64,000 nt of DNA from Salegentibacter agarivorans (GCF_900113135.1 NZ_FOOH01000009.1:1-64000); one strand, 5' to 3'. Shown: positions 18,901 through 28,234, counted from the stretch's first letter. Translations and numbers: made by a program. Notes: generated by a model from the sequence alone, not told the origin.

Positions 18901-19198
18901 CAGAATCTGTGCTTAATGTCACATCTATAGTGTCATTGTTTGCTACAGTATATTCTGCGGTTTCCATTCCAACGAAAGAATAAACCAAAACATCTCCTTG
19001 TGTGGCAGGAATGGAATAATTTCCGTCAAAATCGGTTTGGGTACCTGTATTGGTTCCCTTGATTAAAACGGTTACACCTGGAAGGGGTAGCCCGTCTTCA
19101 TCGACTACCGTACCGGTAATCGTTCGTTCTTGTGCAAAAGTAATTTGCACAGCTAACACTAATAATAGTGTTAGAATACTACTAAACTTTGTTCTCAT
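15980..19198 (-). CDS. SusC/RagA family TonB-linked outer-membrane transporter
   Basis: The 1072-residue protein has a signal peptide (ending in TFAQ), an N-terminal carboxypeptidase-regulatory-like beta domain (ITGTVVDEDGLPLPGVTVLI, about residues 26-105), the SusC linker LDEVVVTALGIQREKKSLGYA, a plug with the GAAATALYGARAANGAIII motif, and a long beta-barrel ending in the aromatic-terminal SLKLNF. It imports ligands captured by SusD across the outer membrane using TonB energy. It is the first gene of a three-gene operon (19198 to 13779). No regulator such as an anti-sigma or HTCS protein is adjacent. Confidence 0.96.
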   Translation of the reverse strand: MRTKFSSILTLLLVLAVQITFAQERTITGTVVDEDGLPLPGVTVLIKGTNTGTQTDFDGNYSIPATQGDVLVYSFVGMETAEYTVANNDTIDVTLSTDSAQLDEVVVTALGIQREKKSLGYATQEVQGAEVSDVPTQNFMNSLSGKVAGLSIKSSGTMGGSTNIVIRGNASLTGNNQALFVIDGTPISNDTPNTADQQAGRGGYDYGNAASDINPNDIESINVLKGAAATALYGARAANGAIIIETKKGSKKQGIGISINSTFMTTSVDDNTLPVYQDQYGAGYGPFYDTPFFNTYGNLDLPDGFDPNIPFTPFTEDASFGAPFDGQLIHQWNSIYPQLSTYQQATPWQAAQNTPNDIWERGYTAINSVALDGGSETSTFRLGVTNLNNQGNLPNSRIKRNTIKFSGTHEFTDKFSAGANITYTKTDGKGRYGTGYDSENPMQSFRQWNQANVDVYAQRDAYLETGQNITWNPNSPLNRTPIYSDNPYWTRYENFQTDTRNRYFGNFNLNYEINDVFSVVGRFSFDTFDELQEERRNVGSVGVSGYSRYNGRAAEYNYDLILNFNTDIIDDLNLDGNLGWNLRRNDNSSIRASTNGGLNAPDFFALSNSVDPINPPNEYDATRMIDGIYARASLGYLDTYYVEGTIRRDRSSTLPADNNTFYYPSISTSVLLSNVVEADWLSFAKIRANYAEVGNDAAPYSVLNTYVLSTPFAGAGVAGNQATLNNANLKPERTKSYEVGLEANFLDRRIGFDLSYYNSQTEDQITPVPVSMASGFTSVFFNAGTVENKGFEASLRLNPIRTEDFNWNMNINWARNRSEVLNLAQGIDNLQLAGLQGGVSINATPGEPYGTIRGTDYIYDDSGNKVVGSNGYYLTTPNSNEIIGNILPEWTGGVQNTFQYKNLSLGFLIDVQKGGDIFSLDTWYGQATGVYDQSVGTNDLGNPMRNTLANGGGIVLPGVNENGEPNSTRADFSTYANPYGYARDANAGHVYDASFVKLREANLTYAFGEEMIDRLPFTRASVSLIGRNLWIIHKNIPYSDPESGLSAGNVQGYQSGAYPTFREIGASLKLNF

Positions 19199-19226
19199 TT
19201 TTAAATTTGTTTGAATTAGCCAAGGC

Positions 19227-19258
19227 CAAAAGTGCTAATAAATGGTTAATAAAACAAA
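19227..19258 (-). promoter_or_regulatory. Candidate promoter of the susC operon
   Basis: On the minus strand a TTTG (19258-19255) is followed after 20 bases by CACTTTTG (19234-19227), a one-base deviation from TAnnTTTG. It lies 28 bases before the susC ATG. The spacing is good but the -7 box is imperfect. Confidence 0.4.
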
Positions 19259-19543
19259 CTTTTAATTTTAAATATCAGGTAGTTATTTAAATAAATGTTA
19301 ATAATTGTATATAGATTGGTTAGAGTCAGGCGTTAAAGTGGTATTGGTGAAATGTTAAAATGTTAGAATATTATTGAATTTTGCTATTAAAATGTAGTTA
19401 AAGTCTAAAATATTCCTTTTTGAGTAAGATGAGCTTGTTTTTTAATCAGCTTATTTTTATTGATCTATACCTATTAATATATATGTTGTTAAAAGGTGTG
19501 TTCTGTCTTCCAGATTATCCTTCTGAAAATTAATTCATTATAG

Positions 19544-19574
19544 TTTGATTAATTTGTTTTTATTTCTACATTTG
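19544..19574 (+). promoter_or_regulatory. Promoter of the str operon (rpsL)
   Basis: TTTG at 19544-19547, a 19-base spacer, and TACATTTG at 19567-19574 make a full match to the Bacteroidota primary promoter (TTG, 17-21 bases, TAnnTTTG). It lies 53 bases before rpsL and is the best promoter match in the window. Confidence 0.8.
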
Positions 19575-19627
19575 CAAACCCTAAAAAACAGGGGATTAAA
19601 TTTATTAATAATTAGGTAAAAGAAATT

Positions 19628-20002
19628 ATGCCAACAATTTCACAATTAGTACGAAAAGGAAGAGCCCAGATAACCAAGAAGAGTAAATCGGCTGCTTTAG
19701 ATTCGTGTCCTCAAAGAAGAGGAGTGTGCACACGTGTGTATACTACTACACCTAAGAAACCAAACTCAGCTATGCGTAAAGTAGCAAGGGTGAGGTTGAC
19801 AAACGGAAAAGAAGTTAACGCTTATATTCCAGGTGAGGGTCACAATCTACAAGAGCACTCGATAGTATTGGTTAGAGGTGGAAGGGTAAAAGATTTGCCA
19901 GGTGTTAGATATCACATTGTTCGCGGTGCATTAGATACTGCGGGTGTTGAAGGAAGAAGCCAGCGTAGATCTAAATACGGAGCAAAACGCCCTAAGAAGT
20001 AA
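19628..20002 (+). CDS. rpsL: 30S ribosomal protein S12 (uS12)
   Basis: The 124-residue protein is a standard-length S12, a decoding-centre protein of the 30S subunit. The conserved segments [33 protein letters not shown] and [14 protein letters not shown] are all present, including the region where streptomycin-resistance changes usually arise. No such change is evident. It is the first gene of rpsL-rpsG-fusA-rpsJ. The start has no Shine-Dalgarno sequence, only an A-rich stretch, as expected for Flavobacteriia. Confidence 0.98.
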   Translation: MPTISQLVRKGRAQITKKSKSAALDSCPQRRGVCTRVYTTTPKKPNSAMRKVARVRLTNGKEVNAYIPGEGHNLQEHSIVLVRGGRVKDLPGVRYHIVRGALDTAGVEGRSQRRSKYGAKRPKK

Positions 20003-20025
20003 TTAAAAACTTTTAATGTAAAGAA

Positions 20026-20502
20026 ATGAGAAGAAGACAGGCCAAAAAAAGACCGCTTTTACCAGATCCAAAATTTAACGATCAACTTGTTACACGTTTT
20101 GTGAACATGATGATGTGGGATGGTAAGAAATCGGTAGCCTTTAAAATTTTCTATGATTCTATCGCAATTATAGAAGAGAAGAAACAAGACGAAGAAAAAA
20201 CCGGTTTGGAAATTTGGAAAGATGCTCTTTCTAATGTTATGCCTCACGTTGAAGTTAGAAGTAGGCGAGTTGGGGGTGCAACATTTCAAATCCCAATGCA
20301 AATAAGACCAGATAGAAAAGTAGCAACCGCTATGAAATGGTTAATTTCATTTGCGCGAAAGAGAAATGAGAAAACTATGGCGCAGAAATTAGCTTCTGAA
20401 GTTCTTGCTGCTGCTAAAGAAGAAGGTGCTGCAGTTAAGAAAAGAGTTGATACTCATAAAATGGCTGAAGCTAATAAAGCATTCTCTCACTTTAGATTCT
20501 AA
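20026..20502 (+). CDS. rpsG: 30S ribosomal protein S7 (uS7)
   Basis: The 158-residue S7 is a primary binder of the 16S rRNA 3' domain. The motif RRVGGATFQIPMQIRPDR (about residues 80-98) and the C-terminal helices with MAEANKAFSHFRF are present. It follows rpsL after 23 bases and precedes fusA after 6 bases. In other bacteria S7 is the autoregulator of the str operon. I see no clear S7-like RNA mimic in the short rpsL-rpsG spacer. Confidence 0.98.
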   Translation: MRRRQAKKRPLLPDPKFNDQLVTRFVNMMMWDGKKSVAFKIFYDSIAIIEEKKQDEEKTGLEIWKDALSNVMPHVEVRSRRVGGATFQIPMQIRPDRKVATAMKWLISFARKRNEKTMAQKLASEVLAAAKEEGAAVKKRVDTHKMAEANKAFSHFRF

Positions 20503-20508
20503 AATAAA

Positions 20509-22617
20509 ATGGCACAAAGAGATTTAAAATTTACTAGAAATATTGGAATTGCAGCTCATATTGATGCAGGTAAAACTACAACAACAGAGCGTATCCTTTA
20601 TTATACAGGAATAAGCCACAAAATAGGAGAGGTGCATGATGGTGCCGCTACTATGGACTGGATGGAACAGGAGCAGGAAAGAGGTATTACAATTACTTCT
20701 GCTGCTACGCATTGTAAGTGGATGTATAGAGATCAGGAATTTACGGTAAATATTATCGATACTCCTGGTCACGTTGATTTTACCGTAGAGGTAGAGCGTT
20801 CTTTACGTGTTCTTGATGGTGTGGTTGCATTGTTCAGTGCTGTAGATGGTGTTGAGCCACAATCTGAAACCGTTTGGAGACAGGCTGATAAATATAAAGT
20901 ACCACGTTTAGGATTTGTAAATAAAATGGACCGTCAGGGAGCTGACTTCTTTAATGTGTGTAAGCAGGTTAGAGAAATGCTAGGTGGAAACCCAGTACCA
21001 TTACAAGTTCCAATCGGTGACGAAATAGACTTTAAAGGAGTTGTTGATCTTATTTCCAAAAAAGCAATTATTTGGAATGATGAGGATCACGGGATGACCT
21101 ATGAGACTATAGATATTCCTGAAGAACTTATGGATGATGTGAATAAATACCGAACTGAGCTTGTAGAAGCTGTAGCTGAGTATGATGAAGCATTAATGGA
21201 AAAGTTCTTTGAAGATGAAGATTCAATTACTGAAGACGAAATTATTGCTGCGCTTAGAGCTGCAACCATAGATATGTCTATTATACCTATGATGTGTGGT
21301 TCTGCCTTTAAAAATAAAGGTGTTCAGGCAATGCTTGATGCAGTAATGAGGTATATGCCTTCTCCAGTAGATGTTGAAGCCATTGTAGGAACAAATCCTG
21401 AAACTAATGAAGATGAAAGCAGAAAGCCACACGTTGACTCTCCTTTCTCTGCATTAGCATTTAAAATTGCTACCGATCCTTTTGTTGGTCGTTTGGCATT
21501 CTTCCGTGTTTACTCGGGAGCTTTAGATGCAGGATCTTATGTATTGAACAATAGATCAGGTAAAAAAGAGCGTATTTCTCGTATTTACCAGATGCACTCT
21601 AATAAGCAGGAGCCTATTAATAGAATTGAAGCTGGTGATATTGGTGCAGCTGTTGGTTTTAAAGACATTAAAACCGGTGATACGCTAACTGATGAGAAAC
21701 ACCCAATCGTTCTTGAGTCTATGACTTTCCCAGAGCCAGTAATTGGTATTGCGGTAGAGCCTAAGACGAAAGCCGATGTTGATAAAATGGGTATGGCTTT
21801 AGCTAAACTAGCTGAAGAAGATCCAACTTTCCAGGTTAAAACTGATGAAATTTCAGGACAAACTATTATCTCTGGAATGGGAGAGCTTCATATTGAAATT
21901 CTTGTAGATCGTTTAAAGAGAGAATTTAAAGTTGAAGTTAACGAAGGTCAGCCACAGGTTGAGTATAAAGAAACAGTAACTAAAACTGCAGAGCATAGAG
22001 AGGTTTATAAAAAGCAATCTGGTGGTCGTGGTAAATTTGCTGATATTGTTTTTGAAATGGGACCTGTAGACGAAGACTTTGAAGGAAAAGGACTTCAGTT
22101 TGTAGACCAAATTAAAGGTGGACGTATTCCTAAAGAATTTGTTCCTTCGGTAGAAAAAGGATTTAAAGAAGCTATGAAAAACGGGCCAATGGCTGGTTTC
22201 CAAATGGATACTTTAAAAGTGATCCTTAAGGATGGATCTTTCCACCCTGTAGATTCCGATCAACTTTCTTTCGAATTGGCTGCAAAAATGGGTTACAAAG
22301 CCGCTGCTAAAAAAGCCGGTGCTGTAGTTCTTGAGCCAATTATGAAAATAGAAGTAGTAACTCCAGAAGAAAACATGGGTGATATTGTTGGTGACTTGAA
22401 CCGTAGAAGAGGTCAGGTAAGCAGCATGTCAGACAGGTCTGGTGCTAAGATTATTAAAGCAGAAGTGCCTTTAGCTGAAATGTTTGGATATGTAACAACA
22501 TTAAGAACATTATCTTCTGGTAGAGCAACTTCAACTATGGAATTTTCTCACTATGCTGAAACTCCTTCTAATATTTCAGAAGAAGTTATTAAAGCGGCAA
22601 AGGGTACAAACGAATAA
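20509..22617 (+). CDS. fusA: Elongation factor G
   Basis: The 702-residue translational GTPase drives ribosomal translocation. G1 [13 protein letters not shown] (residues 16-28), the switch region [13 protein letters not shown]3 DTPGHVDF, and G4 [10 protein letters not shown] are all present, followed by domains II to V ([37 protein letters not shown] near the C-terminus). It has full family length. It is directly followed by rpsJ, 10 bases on, and not by tuf, so EF-Tu must be encoded elsewhere. Confidence 0.98.
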   Translation: MAQRDLKFTRNIGIAAHIDAGKTTTTERILYYTGISHKIGEVHDGAATMDWMEQEQERGITITSAATHCKWMYRDQEFTVNIIDTPGHVDFTVEVERSLRVLDGVVALFSAVDGVEPQSETVWRQADKYKVPRLGFVNKMDRQGADFFNVCKQVREMLGGNPVPLQVPIGDEIDFKGVVDLISKKAIIWNDEDHGMTYETIDIPEELMDDVNKYRTELVEAVAEYDEALMEKFFEDEDSITEDEIIAALRAATIDMSIIPMMCGSAFKNKGVQAMLDAVMRYMPSPVDVEAIVGTNPETNEDESRKPHVDSPFSALAFKIATDPFVGRLAFFRVYSGALDAGSYVLNNRSGKKERISRIYQMHSNKQEPINRIEAGDIGAAVGFKDIKTGDTLTDEKHPIVLESMTFPEPVIGIAVEPKTKADVDKMGMALAKLAEEDPTFQVKTDEISGQTIISGMGELHIEILVDRLKREFKVEVNEGQPQVEYKETVTKTAEHREVYKKQSGGRGKFADIVFEMGPVDEDFEGKGLQFVDQIKGGRIPKEFVPSVEKGFKEAMKNGPMAGFQMDTLKVILKDGSFHPVDSDQLSFELAAKMGYKAAAKKAGAVVLEPIMKIEVVTPEENMGDIVGDLNRRRGQVSSMSDRSGAKIIKAEVPLAEMFGYVTTLRTLSSGRATSTMEFSHYAETPSNISEEVIKAAKGTNE

Positions 22618-22627
22618 TATTAGGAAA

Positions 22628-22933
22628 ATGAGTCAGAAAATAAGAATAAAACTAAAATCCTACGATCATAACCTGGTAGATAAATCTGCAGAGAAGATCG
22701 TGAAGACTGTAAAAACTACAGGTGCGGTGGTAACAGGACCAATTCCTTTGCCTACTCACAAAAAACTTTTTACTGTTTTACGTTCTCCTCACGTAAACAA
22801 GAAAGCAAGAGAGCAATTTCAATTAAGCTCTTATAAAAGGCTTCTTGATATCTACAGTTCTTCTTCAAAAACCATTGATGCGTTAATGAAGTTGGAGCTG
22901 CCTAGTGGAGTTGAAGTAGAGATTAAGGTGTGA
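22628..22933 (+). CDS. rpsJ: 30S ribosomal protein S10 (uS10)
   Basis: The 101-residue S10 starts [18 protein letters not shown] and contains the family signatures [29 protein letters not shown] in its middle. An in-frame extension to 22553 overlaps fusA and is not part of S10; the ATG at 22628 gives the normal length. It follows fusA after 10 bases. A 200-base spacer with several hairpins and a terminator-like structure separates it from rplC, which is unusual inside this cluster. Confidence 0.97.
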   Translation: MSQKIRIKLKSYDHNLVDKSAEKIVKTVKTTGAVVTGPIPLPTHKKLFTVLRSPHVNKKAREQFQLSSYKRLLDIYSSSSKTIDALMKLELPSGVEVEIKV

Positions 22934-22978
22934 TGAAACTTGGTTTTCCGGTTTTTCCGGCAAACCTTAGTTGAATAC

Positions 22979-23018
22979 ATCCCGAACTTGTTTCGGGATC
23001 TCTTGAGTAAAACTCAAG
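22979..23018. repeat. Dispersed palindrome in the rpsJ-rplC spacer
   Basis: Two adjacent hairpins are seen: ATCCCGAA, 5-base loop, TTCGGGAT at 22979-22999, and CTTGAGT, 3-base loop, ACTCAAG at 23002-23018. The first has the GAACTTGTTTC core also found inverted at 43874-43900, so I read it as a copy of a dispersed palindromic repeat. More repeat-like sequence (GTCCCGAGCAG) follows. Confidence 0.65.
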
Positions 23019-23065
23019 TTTACATGTCCCGAGCAGTTGGCGAGGGAAAAACGGAAGAAAGATAC

Positions 23066-23103
23066 ATTCAGGGCGAAAGTATTTTTCTGCCCTGAATTTT
23101 TTT
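23066..23103 (+). terminator. Terminator-like hairpin between rpsJ and rplC (possible attenuator)
   Basis: A 9-bp stem (ATTCAGGGC at 23066-23074 with GCCCTGAAT at 23089-23097), extendable inside by GAAA/TTTC, is followed by a run of seven T. This is a normal intrinsic terminator shape, 30 bases before rplC. I found no TAnnTTTG box between it and rplC, so complete termination would silence the S10 genes. Partial or regulated termination is more likely. Confidence 0.7.
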
Positions 23104-23133
23104 AAATAAATAAGTAATAATCAATAATTAATT

Positions 23134-23745
23134 ATGTCTGGGTTAATAGGAAAAAAAATAGGCATGACCAGTATTTTTGACGAGAACGGGAAAAACATTC
23201 CGTGTACCGTAATAGAAGCAGGTCCATGCGTAGTTACCCAAGTCAGAACCAAAGAGGTTGACGGGTATGAGGCACTTCAAGTTGGTTTCGATGACAAAAA
23301 GACTGCAAATAAAGCTGCTGAAGGGCACGCTAAAAAAGCAGGAAGCGTTGCAAAACGTAAAGTCGTTGAATTCCAGGGCTATGAAGCAGATTATAAATTA
23401 GGTGATGCTATCACTGTAGAGCACTTTAACGAGGGGGAATTTGTGGATATTGCAGGTACTTCTAAAGGTAAAGGCTTTCAGGGTGTTGTAAAAAGACACA
23501 ACTTTGGTGGTGTGGGTCAGGCGACTCACGGTCAGCATAACCGATTAAGAGCTCCGGGTTCTATTGGTGCAGCGTCTTACCCTGCACGGGTTTTCAAAGG
23601 AATGAAAATGGCCGGTAGAATGGGTGGAGAGAGAGTAAAAGTAGAAAACCTGAGAGTTTTAAAAGTGGTGGCAGATAAAAACCTTTTAGTAGTAAAAGGA
23701 TGTGTGCCAGGTCACAAAAACTCATACGTAATCATTAGCAAGTAA
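23134..23745 (+). CDS. rplC: 50S ribosomal protein L3 (uL3)
   Basis: The 203-residue L3 begins [15 protein letters not shown] and carries the conserved loop [49 protein letters not shown] toward the peptidyl-transferase centre. It is a primary 23S rRNA binder. It is the first gene after the rpsJ-rplC hairpin region. Its last base is shared with the start of rplD, so the two are translationally coupled. Confidence 0.98.
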   Translation: MSGLIGKKIGMTSIFDENGKNIPCTVIEAGPCVVTQVRTKEVDGYEALQVGFDDKKTANKAAEGHAKKAGSVAKRKVVEFQGYEADYKLGDAITVEHFNEGEFVDIAGTSKGKGFQGVVKRHNFGGVGQATHGQHNRLRAPGSIGAASYPARVFKGMKMAGRMGGERVKVENLRVLKVVADKNLLVVKGCVPGHKNSYVIISK

Positions 23746-24374
23746 TGGAAGTAGCAGTTTTAGATGTAAAAGGAAAAGAAACAGGCAGAAAAGCAAAGCT
23801 TTCTGACGCTGTTTTCGCTATAGAGCCAAACGATCACGCAGTTTATCTAGATGTTAAACAATATTTAGCTAATCAGCGCCAGGGAACCCACAAAGCTAAA
23901 GAAAGAGCTGAGATTGCTGGGAGTACCCGTAAGATCAAAAAACAAAAAGGTACCGGTACTGCACGTGCAGGTAGCATTAAGTCACCAATTTTTAAAGGCG
24001 GTGGACGTGTTTTTGGACCAAGACCAAGAAACTACGGTTTTAAATTGAACAAAAATTTAAAACGTTTGGCAAGAAAATCGGCTTTATCAATAAAAGCAAA
24101 AGGAGAATCAATTTTTGTAGTTGAAGACTTTTCTTTTGATGCGCCGAAGACAAAAAGTATGATAGATGTTTTGAAAGCCCTTGGTATTCAGGACAAAAAA
24201 TCGCTTATAGTGTTGGGTGACTCAAATAAAAACGTATATTTGTCGTCACGTAATTTAAAAGGACTTGAGGTTGTAAATTCCTCAGAATTAAGTACTTACG
24301 GAATTCTTAATGCTAAGAATATCGTGTTGCTTGAGGGTTCTTTAGAAGGAATTGAGTCGAATTTAAGTAAATAA
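23745..24374 (+). CDS. rplD: 50S ribosomal protein L4 (uL4)
   Basis: The 209-residue L4 contains the exit-tunnel extension [32 protein letters not shown] (about residues 66-97) and the globular C-terminal domain. In gamma-proteobacteria L4 represses its own S10 operon by acting on a leader hairpin before rpsJ. Here the only terminator-like hairpin is between rpsJ and rplC. The gene overlaps rplC by one base and is followed by rplW after 5 bases. Confidence 0.97.
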   Translation: MEVAVLDVKGKETGRKAKLSDAVFAIEPNDHAVYLDVKQYLANQRQGTHKAKERAEIAGSTRKIKKQKGTGTARAGSIKSPIFKGGGRVFGPRPRNYGFKLNKNLKRLARKSALSIKAKGESIFVVEDFSFDAPKTKSMIDVLKALGIQDKKSLIVLGDSNKNVYLSSRNLKGLEVVNSSELSTYGILNAKNIVLLEGSLEGIESNLSK

Positions 24375-24379
24375 GCCTT

Positions 24380-24670
24380 ATGAGTATCTTGATAAAACCA
24401 ATTATTACAGAAAAAGCCACCGGAGATAGCGAGTTGAATAACCGTTTTTCTTTTGTGGTAGACAATAAGGCGAATAAGATTGAAATTAAGAATGCAGTAG
24501 AAGCTGCTTACGGAGTTTCAGTTGAAAAAGTTCGTACTATAAATGTTCGTCCAGATCGCAAAACCAGATATACAAAATCTGGTATGATCACTGGTAAAAC
24601 CAAAGCTTTCAAAAAAGCATTGGTACAGGTGACGGAAGGTGAAACTATTGATTTATACAGTAATCTTTAA
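24380..24670 (+). CDS. rplW: 50S ribosomal protein L23 (uL23)
   Basis: The 96-residue L23 begins SILIKPIITEKATGDSE and contains the family core FVVDNKANKIEIKNAVEAAYGV. It sits at the tunnel exit and is the docking site for trigger factor and SRP. Length and order (after rplD, before rplB) are typical. Spacing to rplB is 9 bases. Confidence 0.97.
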   Translation: MSILIKPIITEKATGDSELNNRFSFVVDNKANKIEIKNAVEAAYGVSVEKVRTINVRPDRKTRYTKSGMITGKTKAFKKALVQVTEGETIDLYSNL

Positions 24671-24679
24671 GATTAAAAA

Positions 24680-25507
24680 ATGTCAGTTAGAAAATTAAAA
24701 CCAATCACCCCTGGTCAGCGTTTTAGAGTAGTTAATGGTTTTGACGCCATTACTACTGATAAGCCGGAGAAGAGTTTAATAGCTCCGTTAAAAAAATCAG
24801 GTGGGAGAAACAGTCAGGGAAAAATGACTATCCGCTACAAAGGTGGAGGTCATAAAAGACGTTACAGAATTGTAGACTTTAAACGCGACAAGCATGGAAT
24901 TCCTGCTACTGTTGCGAGTATAGAATACGATCCAAACAGAACTGCCTTTATCGCGTTGTTGAATTACCAGGATGGTGAAAAACGATACGTTATTGCTCAA
25001 AATGGGTTACAGGTAGGTCAAAATATTGTATCAAGCACAGATTCGGCTGCTCCAGAAATTGGAAATGCAATGCCGTTATCTAGTATTCCGCTTGGTACTG
25101 TAGTTTCTTGTATAGAGTTAAGAGCCGGTCAGGGTGCTGTAATGGCAAGAAGTGCTGGAGCTTTTGCTCAATTATTAGCAAGAGAAGGAAAATACGCAAC
25201 CGTAAAACTACCTTCAGGAGAAATTAGAAGAGTGTTGTCTACTTGTATGGCTACAATTGGAGCTGTATCAAATAGTGATCACCAACTTCAGGTTTCTGGT
25301 AAAGCTGGTAGAAAACGTTGGTTGGGTATTAGACCAAGAACAAGACCTGTAGCTATGAACCCTGTAGATCACCCAATGGGTGGTGGGGAAGGAAGAGCTT
25401 CCGGTGGTCACCCACGTTCTAGAAAAGGTTTACCTGCTAAAGGTTTCAAAACCCGTTCAAGAACAAAAGCGAGTAATAAATATATTGTAGAACGTAGAAA
25501 GAAATAA
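24680..25507 (+). CDS. rplB: 50S ribosomal protein L2 (uL2)
   Basis: The 275-residue L2 carries [24 protein letters not shown] in its N-terminal third and the C-terminal signature [22 protein letters not shown] with the histidine needed for subunit association and peptidyl transfer. Full family length. It is followed by rpsS after 6 bases. Confidence 0.98.
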   Translation: MSVRKLKPITPGQRFRVVNGFDAITTDKPEKSLIAPLKKSGGRNSQGKMTIRYKGGGHKRRYRIVDFKRDKHGIPATVASIEYDPNRTAFIALLNYQDGEKRYVIAQNGLQVGQNIVSSTDSAAPEIGNAMPLSSIPLGTVVSCIELRAGQGAVMARSAGAFAQLLAREGKYATVKLPSGEIRRVLSTCMATIGAVSNSDHQLQVSGKAGRKRWLGIRPRTRPVAMNPVDHPMGGGEGRASGGHPRSRKGLPAKGFKTRSRTKASNKYIVERRKK

Positions 25508-25513
25508 TAAGAT

Positions 25514-25792
25514 ATGGCACGTTCATTAAAAAAAGGACCTTACGTTCACTATAAGTTAGATAAGAAGGTTGCTCAAAATGTTGAATCTGGAAAAAAAGCC
25601 GTGATCAAAACCTGGTCTAGAGCTTCAATGATTACTCCAGATTTCGTAGGGCAAACTATCGCTGTTCATAACGGGAAACAATTTGTACCTGTATATGTGA
25701 CAGAGAACATGGTAGGGCATAAATTAGGAGAATTTTCACCAACACGTTCTTTTAGAGGGCATTCTGGTGCAAAAAATAAAGGTAAAAGATAA
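25514..25792 (+). CDS. rpsS: 30S ribosomal protein S19 (uS19)
   Basis: The 92-residue S19 begins [19 protein letters not shown] and ends with [15 protein letters not shown]. It forms a complex with S13 in the 30S head. Normal length and position between rplB and rplV. Confidence 0.98.
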   Translation: MARSLKKGPYVHYKLDKKVAQNVESGKKAVIKTWSRASMITPDFVGQTIAVHNGKQFVPVYVTENMVGHKLGEFSPTRSFRGHSGAKNKGKR

Positions 25793-25800
25793 TTGAAGCT

Positions 25801-26208
25801 ATGGGAGTTCGTAAAAGAGAAAGAGCAGAGCAAATAAAAGAAGCCAAAAAACAGGTAGCTTTTGCAAAGTTGAATAACTGCCCTACTTCGCCTAGAAAAA
25901 TGCGCTTAGTTGCGGATTTAGTAAGAGGAGAGAAAGTAGAAAAAGCGCTTCAAATATTAAAATTCAGTTCAAAAGAAGCTTCTGGACGTTTAGAGAAATT
26001 ATTGCTTTCTGCAATAGCCAACTGGCAATCTAAAAACGAAGATGCAAGTATTGAAGATGCTGAATTGTTTGTAAAAGAAATCCGTGTAGATGGAGGAGCG
26101 ATGCTTAAGAGGCTGCGTCCTGCACCACAGGGTCGCGCACATAGAATTAGAAAGAGATCCAACCACGTTACTTTGGTGCTTGGAGAAAACAATAATACAC
26201 AAAGCTAA
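25801..26208 (+). CDS. rplV: 50S ribosomal protein L22 (uL22)
   Basis: The 135-residue L22 has the core [19 protein letters not shown] and the tunnel-lining loop near [25 protein letters not shown]. Compared with the usual length of about 110 residues it carries a charged N-terminal extension of about 20 residues ([17 protein letters not shown]). The loop sequence that affects macrolide sensitivity looks unaltered. rpsC follows after 7 bases. Confidence 0.96.
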   Translation: MGVRKRERAEQIKEAKKQVAFAKLNNCPTSPRKMRLVADLVRGEKVEKALQILKFSSKEASGRLEKLLLSAIANWQSKNEDASIEDAELFVKEIRVDGGAMLKRLRPAPQGRAHRIRKRSNHVTLVLGENNNTQS

Positions 26209-26215
26209 GTAGAGT

Positions 26216-26935
26216 ATGGGACAAAAAACAAATCCAATCGGGAATCGCCTCGGTATCGTAAGAGGATGGGAATCCAACTGGTATGGAGGAAATGACTACG
26301 GCGACAAATTAGCCGAAGACGATAAGATTAGAAAGTACATCCATGCTCGTCTTTCTAAAGCGAGTGTATCCAGGGTAATTATTGAGCGTACGCTTAAGCT
26401 TGTAACCGTTACTATCACCACTGCCAGACCGGGTATTATTATTGGTAAAGGCGGCCAGGAGGTAGACAAGCTTAAAGAAGAACTTAAGAAAATTACCGAC
26501 AAGGAAGTTCAAATTAACATCTTTGAGATTAAGAGGCCAGAACTTGATGCGCATTTAGTAGCATCTAGTGTTGCAAGACAAATTGAAAATCGTATTTCTT
26601 ACCGTCGTGCAATTAAAATGGCTATCGCGGCTGCTATGAGAATGAATGCTGAAGGAATCAAAATTCAGATTTCCGGACGTTTAAATGGTGCTGAAATGGC
26701 ACGTTCAGAAGCATACAAAGATGGTAGAATTCCTCTGTCTACTTTTAGGGCCGATATTGACTATGCTTTAGTTGAAGCTCACACTACTTATGGTAGGTTG
26801 GGTGTTAAGGTATGGATCATGAAAGGCGAAGTTTATGGTAAAAGAGATCTTTCTCCACTTGTTGGAATGTCCAAGAAACAAGGAGGAAAACCTGGAGCCG
26901 GGCGAGGTGGTAACAAATCACGTCGTAGAAAGTAA
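26216..26935 (+). CDS. rpsC: 30S ribosomal protein S3 (uS3)
   Basis: The 239-residue S3 begins [20 protein letters not shown] and has a KH domain with the GXXG loop in [16 protein letters not shown]. The C-terminal half carries [14 protein letters not shown] and ends in a basic Gly/Lys/Arg tail. It lies at the mRNA entry site. Its length is slightly above that of E. coli S3 because of the tail. Confidence 0.97.
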   Translation: MGQKTNPIGNRLGIVRGWESNWYGGNDYGDKLAEDDKIRKYIHARLSKASVSRVIIERTLKLVTVTITTARPGIIIGKGGQEVDKLKEELKKITDKEVQINIFEIKRPELDAHLVASSVARQIENRISYRRAIKMAIAAAMRMNAEGIKIQISGRLNGAEMARSEAYKDGRIPLSTFRADIDYALVEAHTTYGRLGVKVWIMKGEVYGKRDLSPLVGMSKKQGGKPGAGRGGNKSRRRK

Positions 26936-26954
26936 TTTTTTAAAGTAAAGAAAA

Positions 26955-27374
26955 ATGTTACAACCTAAAAGAACAAAATACCGTAAACAGCAGAAGGGCC
27001 GTATGAAAGGCAACGCCGGAAGAGGGCATAGACTCTCTAATGGTACCTTTGGAATTAAATCTATGGATTCTAGTTTCATTACTGCCCGTCAAATAGAAGC
27101 TGCACGTATTGCTGCTACCCGATATATGAAAAGGGAAGGTTCTATCTGGATTAAAATATTTCCAGACAAGCCTATCACTAAGAAACCTCTAGAGGTACGT
27201 ATGGGTAAAGGTAAAGGTGCTGTAGAATATTGGGCTGCTGTTGTAAAACCAGGAAGAATTATGTTTGAAATTGGTGGAGTACCAATGGATGTTGCTAAAG
27301 AAGCTTTAAGGCTTGCGGCACAGAAACTTCCGGTAAGAACCAAATTTATTGTAGCTAGAGATTATCAAGCTTAA
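26955..27374 (+). CDS. rplP: 50S ribosomal protein L16 (uL16)
   Basis: The 139-residue L16 begins [19 protein letters not shown] and contains [18 protein letters not shown] and [18 protein letters not shown]. It helps position the A-site tRNA. Typical length. rpmC follows after 12 bases. Confidence 0.97.
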   Translation: MLQPKRTKYRKQQKGRMKGNAGRGHRLSNGTFGIKSMDSSFITARQIEAARIAATRYMKREGSIWIKIFPDKPITKKPLEVRMGKGKGAVEYWAAVVKPGRIMFEIGGVPMDVAKEALRLAAQKLPVRTKFIVARDYQA

Positions 27375-27386
27375 TATTATAAAGTT

Positions 27387-27578
27387 ATGAAACAATCAGA
27401 AGTAAAAGAACTGTCTGTGGCAGAATTACAAGAAGAGCTTGGGAAATCTAGAAAAGCATATTCAGATTTGAAAATGGCTCACGCAGTTTCGCCATTAGAG
27501 AACCCAATACAGCTTAGAGCTGTACGAAGAACTATAGCGAGACTTGCTACAGAGTTAACTAAAAGAGAACAACAATAA
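27387..27578 (+). CDS. rpmC: 50S ribosomal protein L29 (uL29)
   Basis: The 63-residue protein is two antiparallel helices with the L29 pattern KELSVAELQEELGKSRKAY and NPIQLRAVRRTIARLATEL. It sits near L23 at the tunnel exit. Size and position between rplP and rpsQ are typical. Confidence 0.95.
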   Translation: MKQSEVKELSVAELQEELGKSRKAYSDLKMAHAVSPLENPIQLRAVRRTIARLATELTKREQQ

Positions 27579-27596
27579 GTGTTATTCTGCTGAAAG

Positions 27597-27854
27597 ATGG
27601 AAAAAAGAAATTTAAGAAAAGAGCGTATAGGCGTTGTTACAAGTAATAAAATGCAGAAATCTATAGTGGTTTCTGAAGTTAAGAAAGTAAAACACCCTAT
27701 GTATGGAAAATTCGTTTTAAAAACGAAAAAATACGTAGCGCACGACGAAACAAACGACTGCAACGAAGGGGATACTGTAAGGATCATGGAAACAAGACCT
27801 TTAAGTAAATCTAAATGTTGGAGATTAGTAGAAATAATTGAAAGAGCGAAGTAA
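27597..27854 (+). CDS. rpsQ: 30S ribosomal protein S17 (uS17)
   Basis: The 85-residue S17 has the OB-fold signature [19 protein letters not shown] and [25 protein letters not shown]. It binds 16S rRNA early in assembly. Its stop shares a base with the rplN start at 27854. Confidence 0.96.
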   Translation: MEKRNLRKERIGVVTSNKMQKSIVVSEVKKVKHPMYGKFVLKTKKYVAHDETNDCNEGDTVRIMETRPLSKSKCWRLVEIIERAK

Positions 27855-28222
27855 TGGTACAACAAGAGTCTAGACTAAGAGTAGCAGACAATACCGGGGC
27901 AAAAGAAGTTTTGACCATACGTGTATTGGGCGGTACAAAGAAAAGATACGCTTCTGTTGGGGACAAAATAGTTGTCAGCGTTAAAGAAGCTACACCTAAC
28001 GGAAATATCAAAAAAGGTGCAGTTTCAACAGCAGTTGTTGTTCGTACCAAGAAAGAAGTACGCAGAGCAGACGGGTCTTATATCCGTTTTGATGATAATG
28101 CCTGTGTATTATTAAATCCAACCGGAGAAATGCGCGGAACTCGTGTATTTGGACCGGTTGCGAGAGAACTTCGTGATAAGCAATTCATGAAAATTGTATC
28201 ATTGGCACCAGAGGTGCTTTAA
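27854..28222 (+). CDS. rplN: 50S ribosomal protein L14 (uL14)
   Basis: The 122-residue L14 begins [19 protein letters not shown] and ends [23 protein letters not shown], both family signatures. It lies at the subunit interface. The start overlaps rpsQ by one base. Confidence 0.98.
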   Translation: MVQQESRLRVADNTGAKEVLTIRVLGGTKKRYASVGDKIVVSVKEATPNGNIKKGAVSTAVVVRTKKEVRRADGSYIRFDDNACVLLNPTGEMRGTRVFGPVARELRDKQFMKIVSLAPEVL

Positions 28223-28234
28223 TACATTAACAAG

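Larger units (their letters stand above)
19199..19627 (+). other. Intergenic region between susC (-) and rpsL (+)
   Basis: This 429-base AT-rich stretch separates divergent units. It holds the susC promoter candidate at its left end and the rpsL promoter at its right end. A small hairpin (CCCT, 7-base loop, AGGG) at about 19580-19595 lies in the rpsL leader. I see no open frame, tRNA or repeat in the middle. Confidence 0.6.

Noticed and set aside
22553-22627. N-terminal extension of S10 overlapping fusA
   Set aside because: The extension overlaps fusA in another frame, and S10 proteins start at the ATG at 22628.
22979-23018. CRISPR or transposon in the rpsJ-rplC spacer
   Set aside because: The palindromes are single, with no regular repeat-spacer array and no transposase gene.
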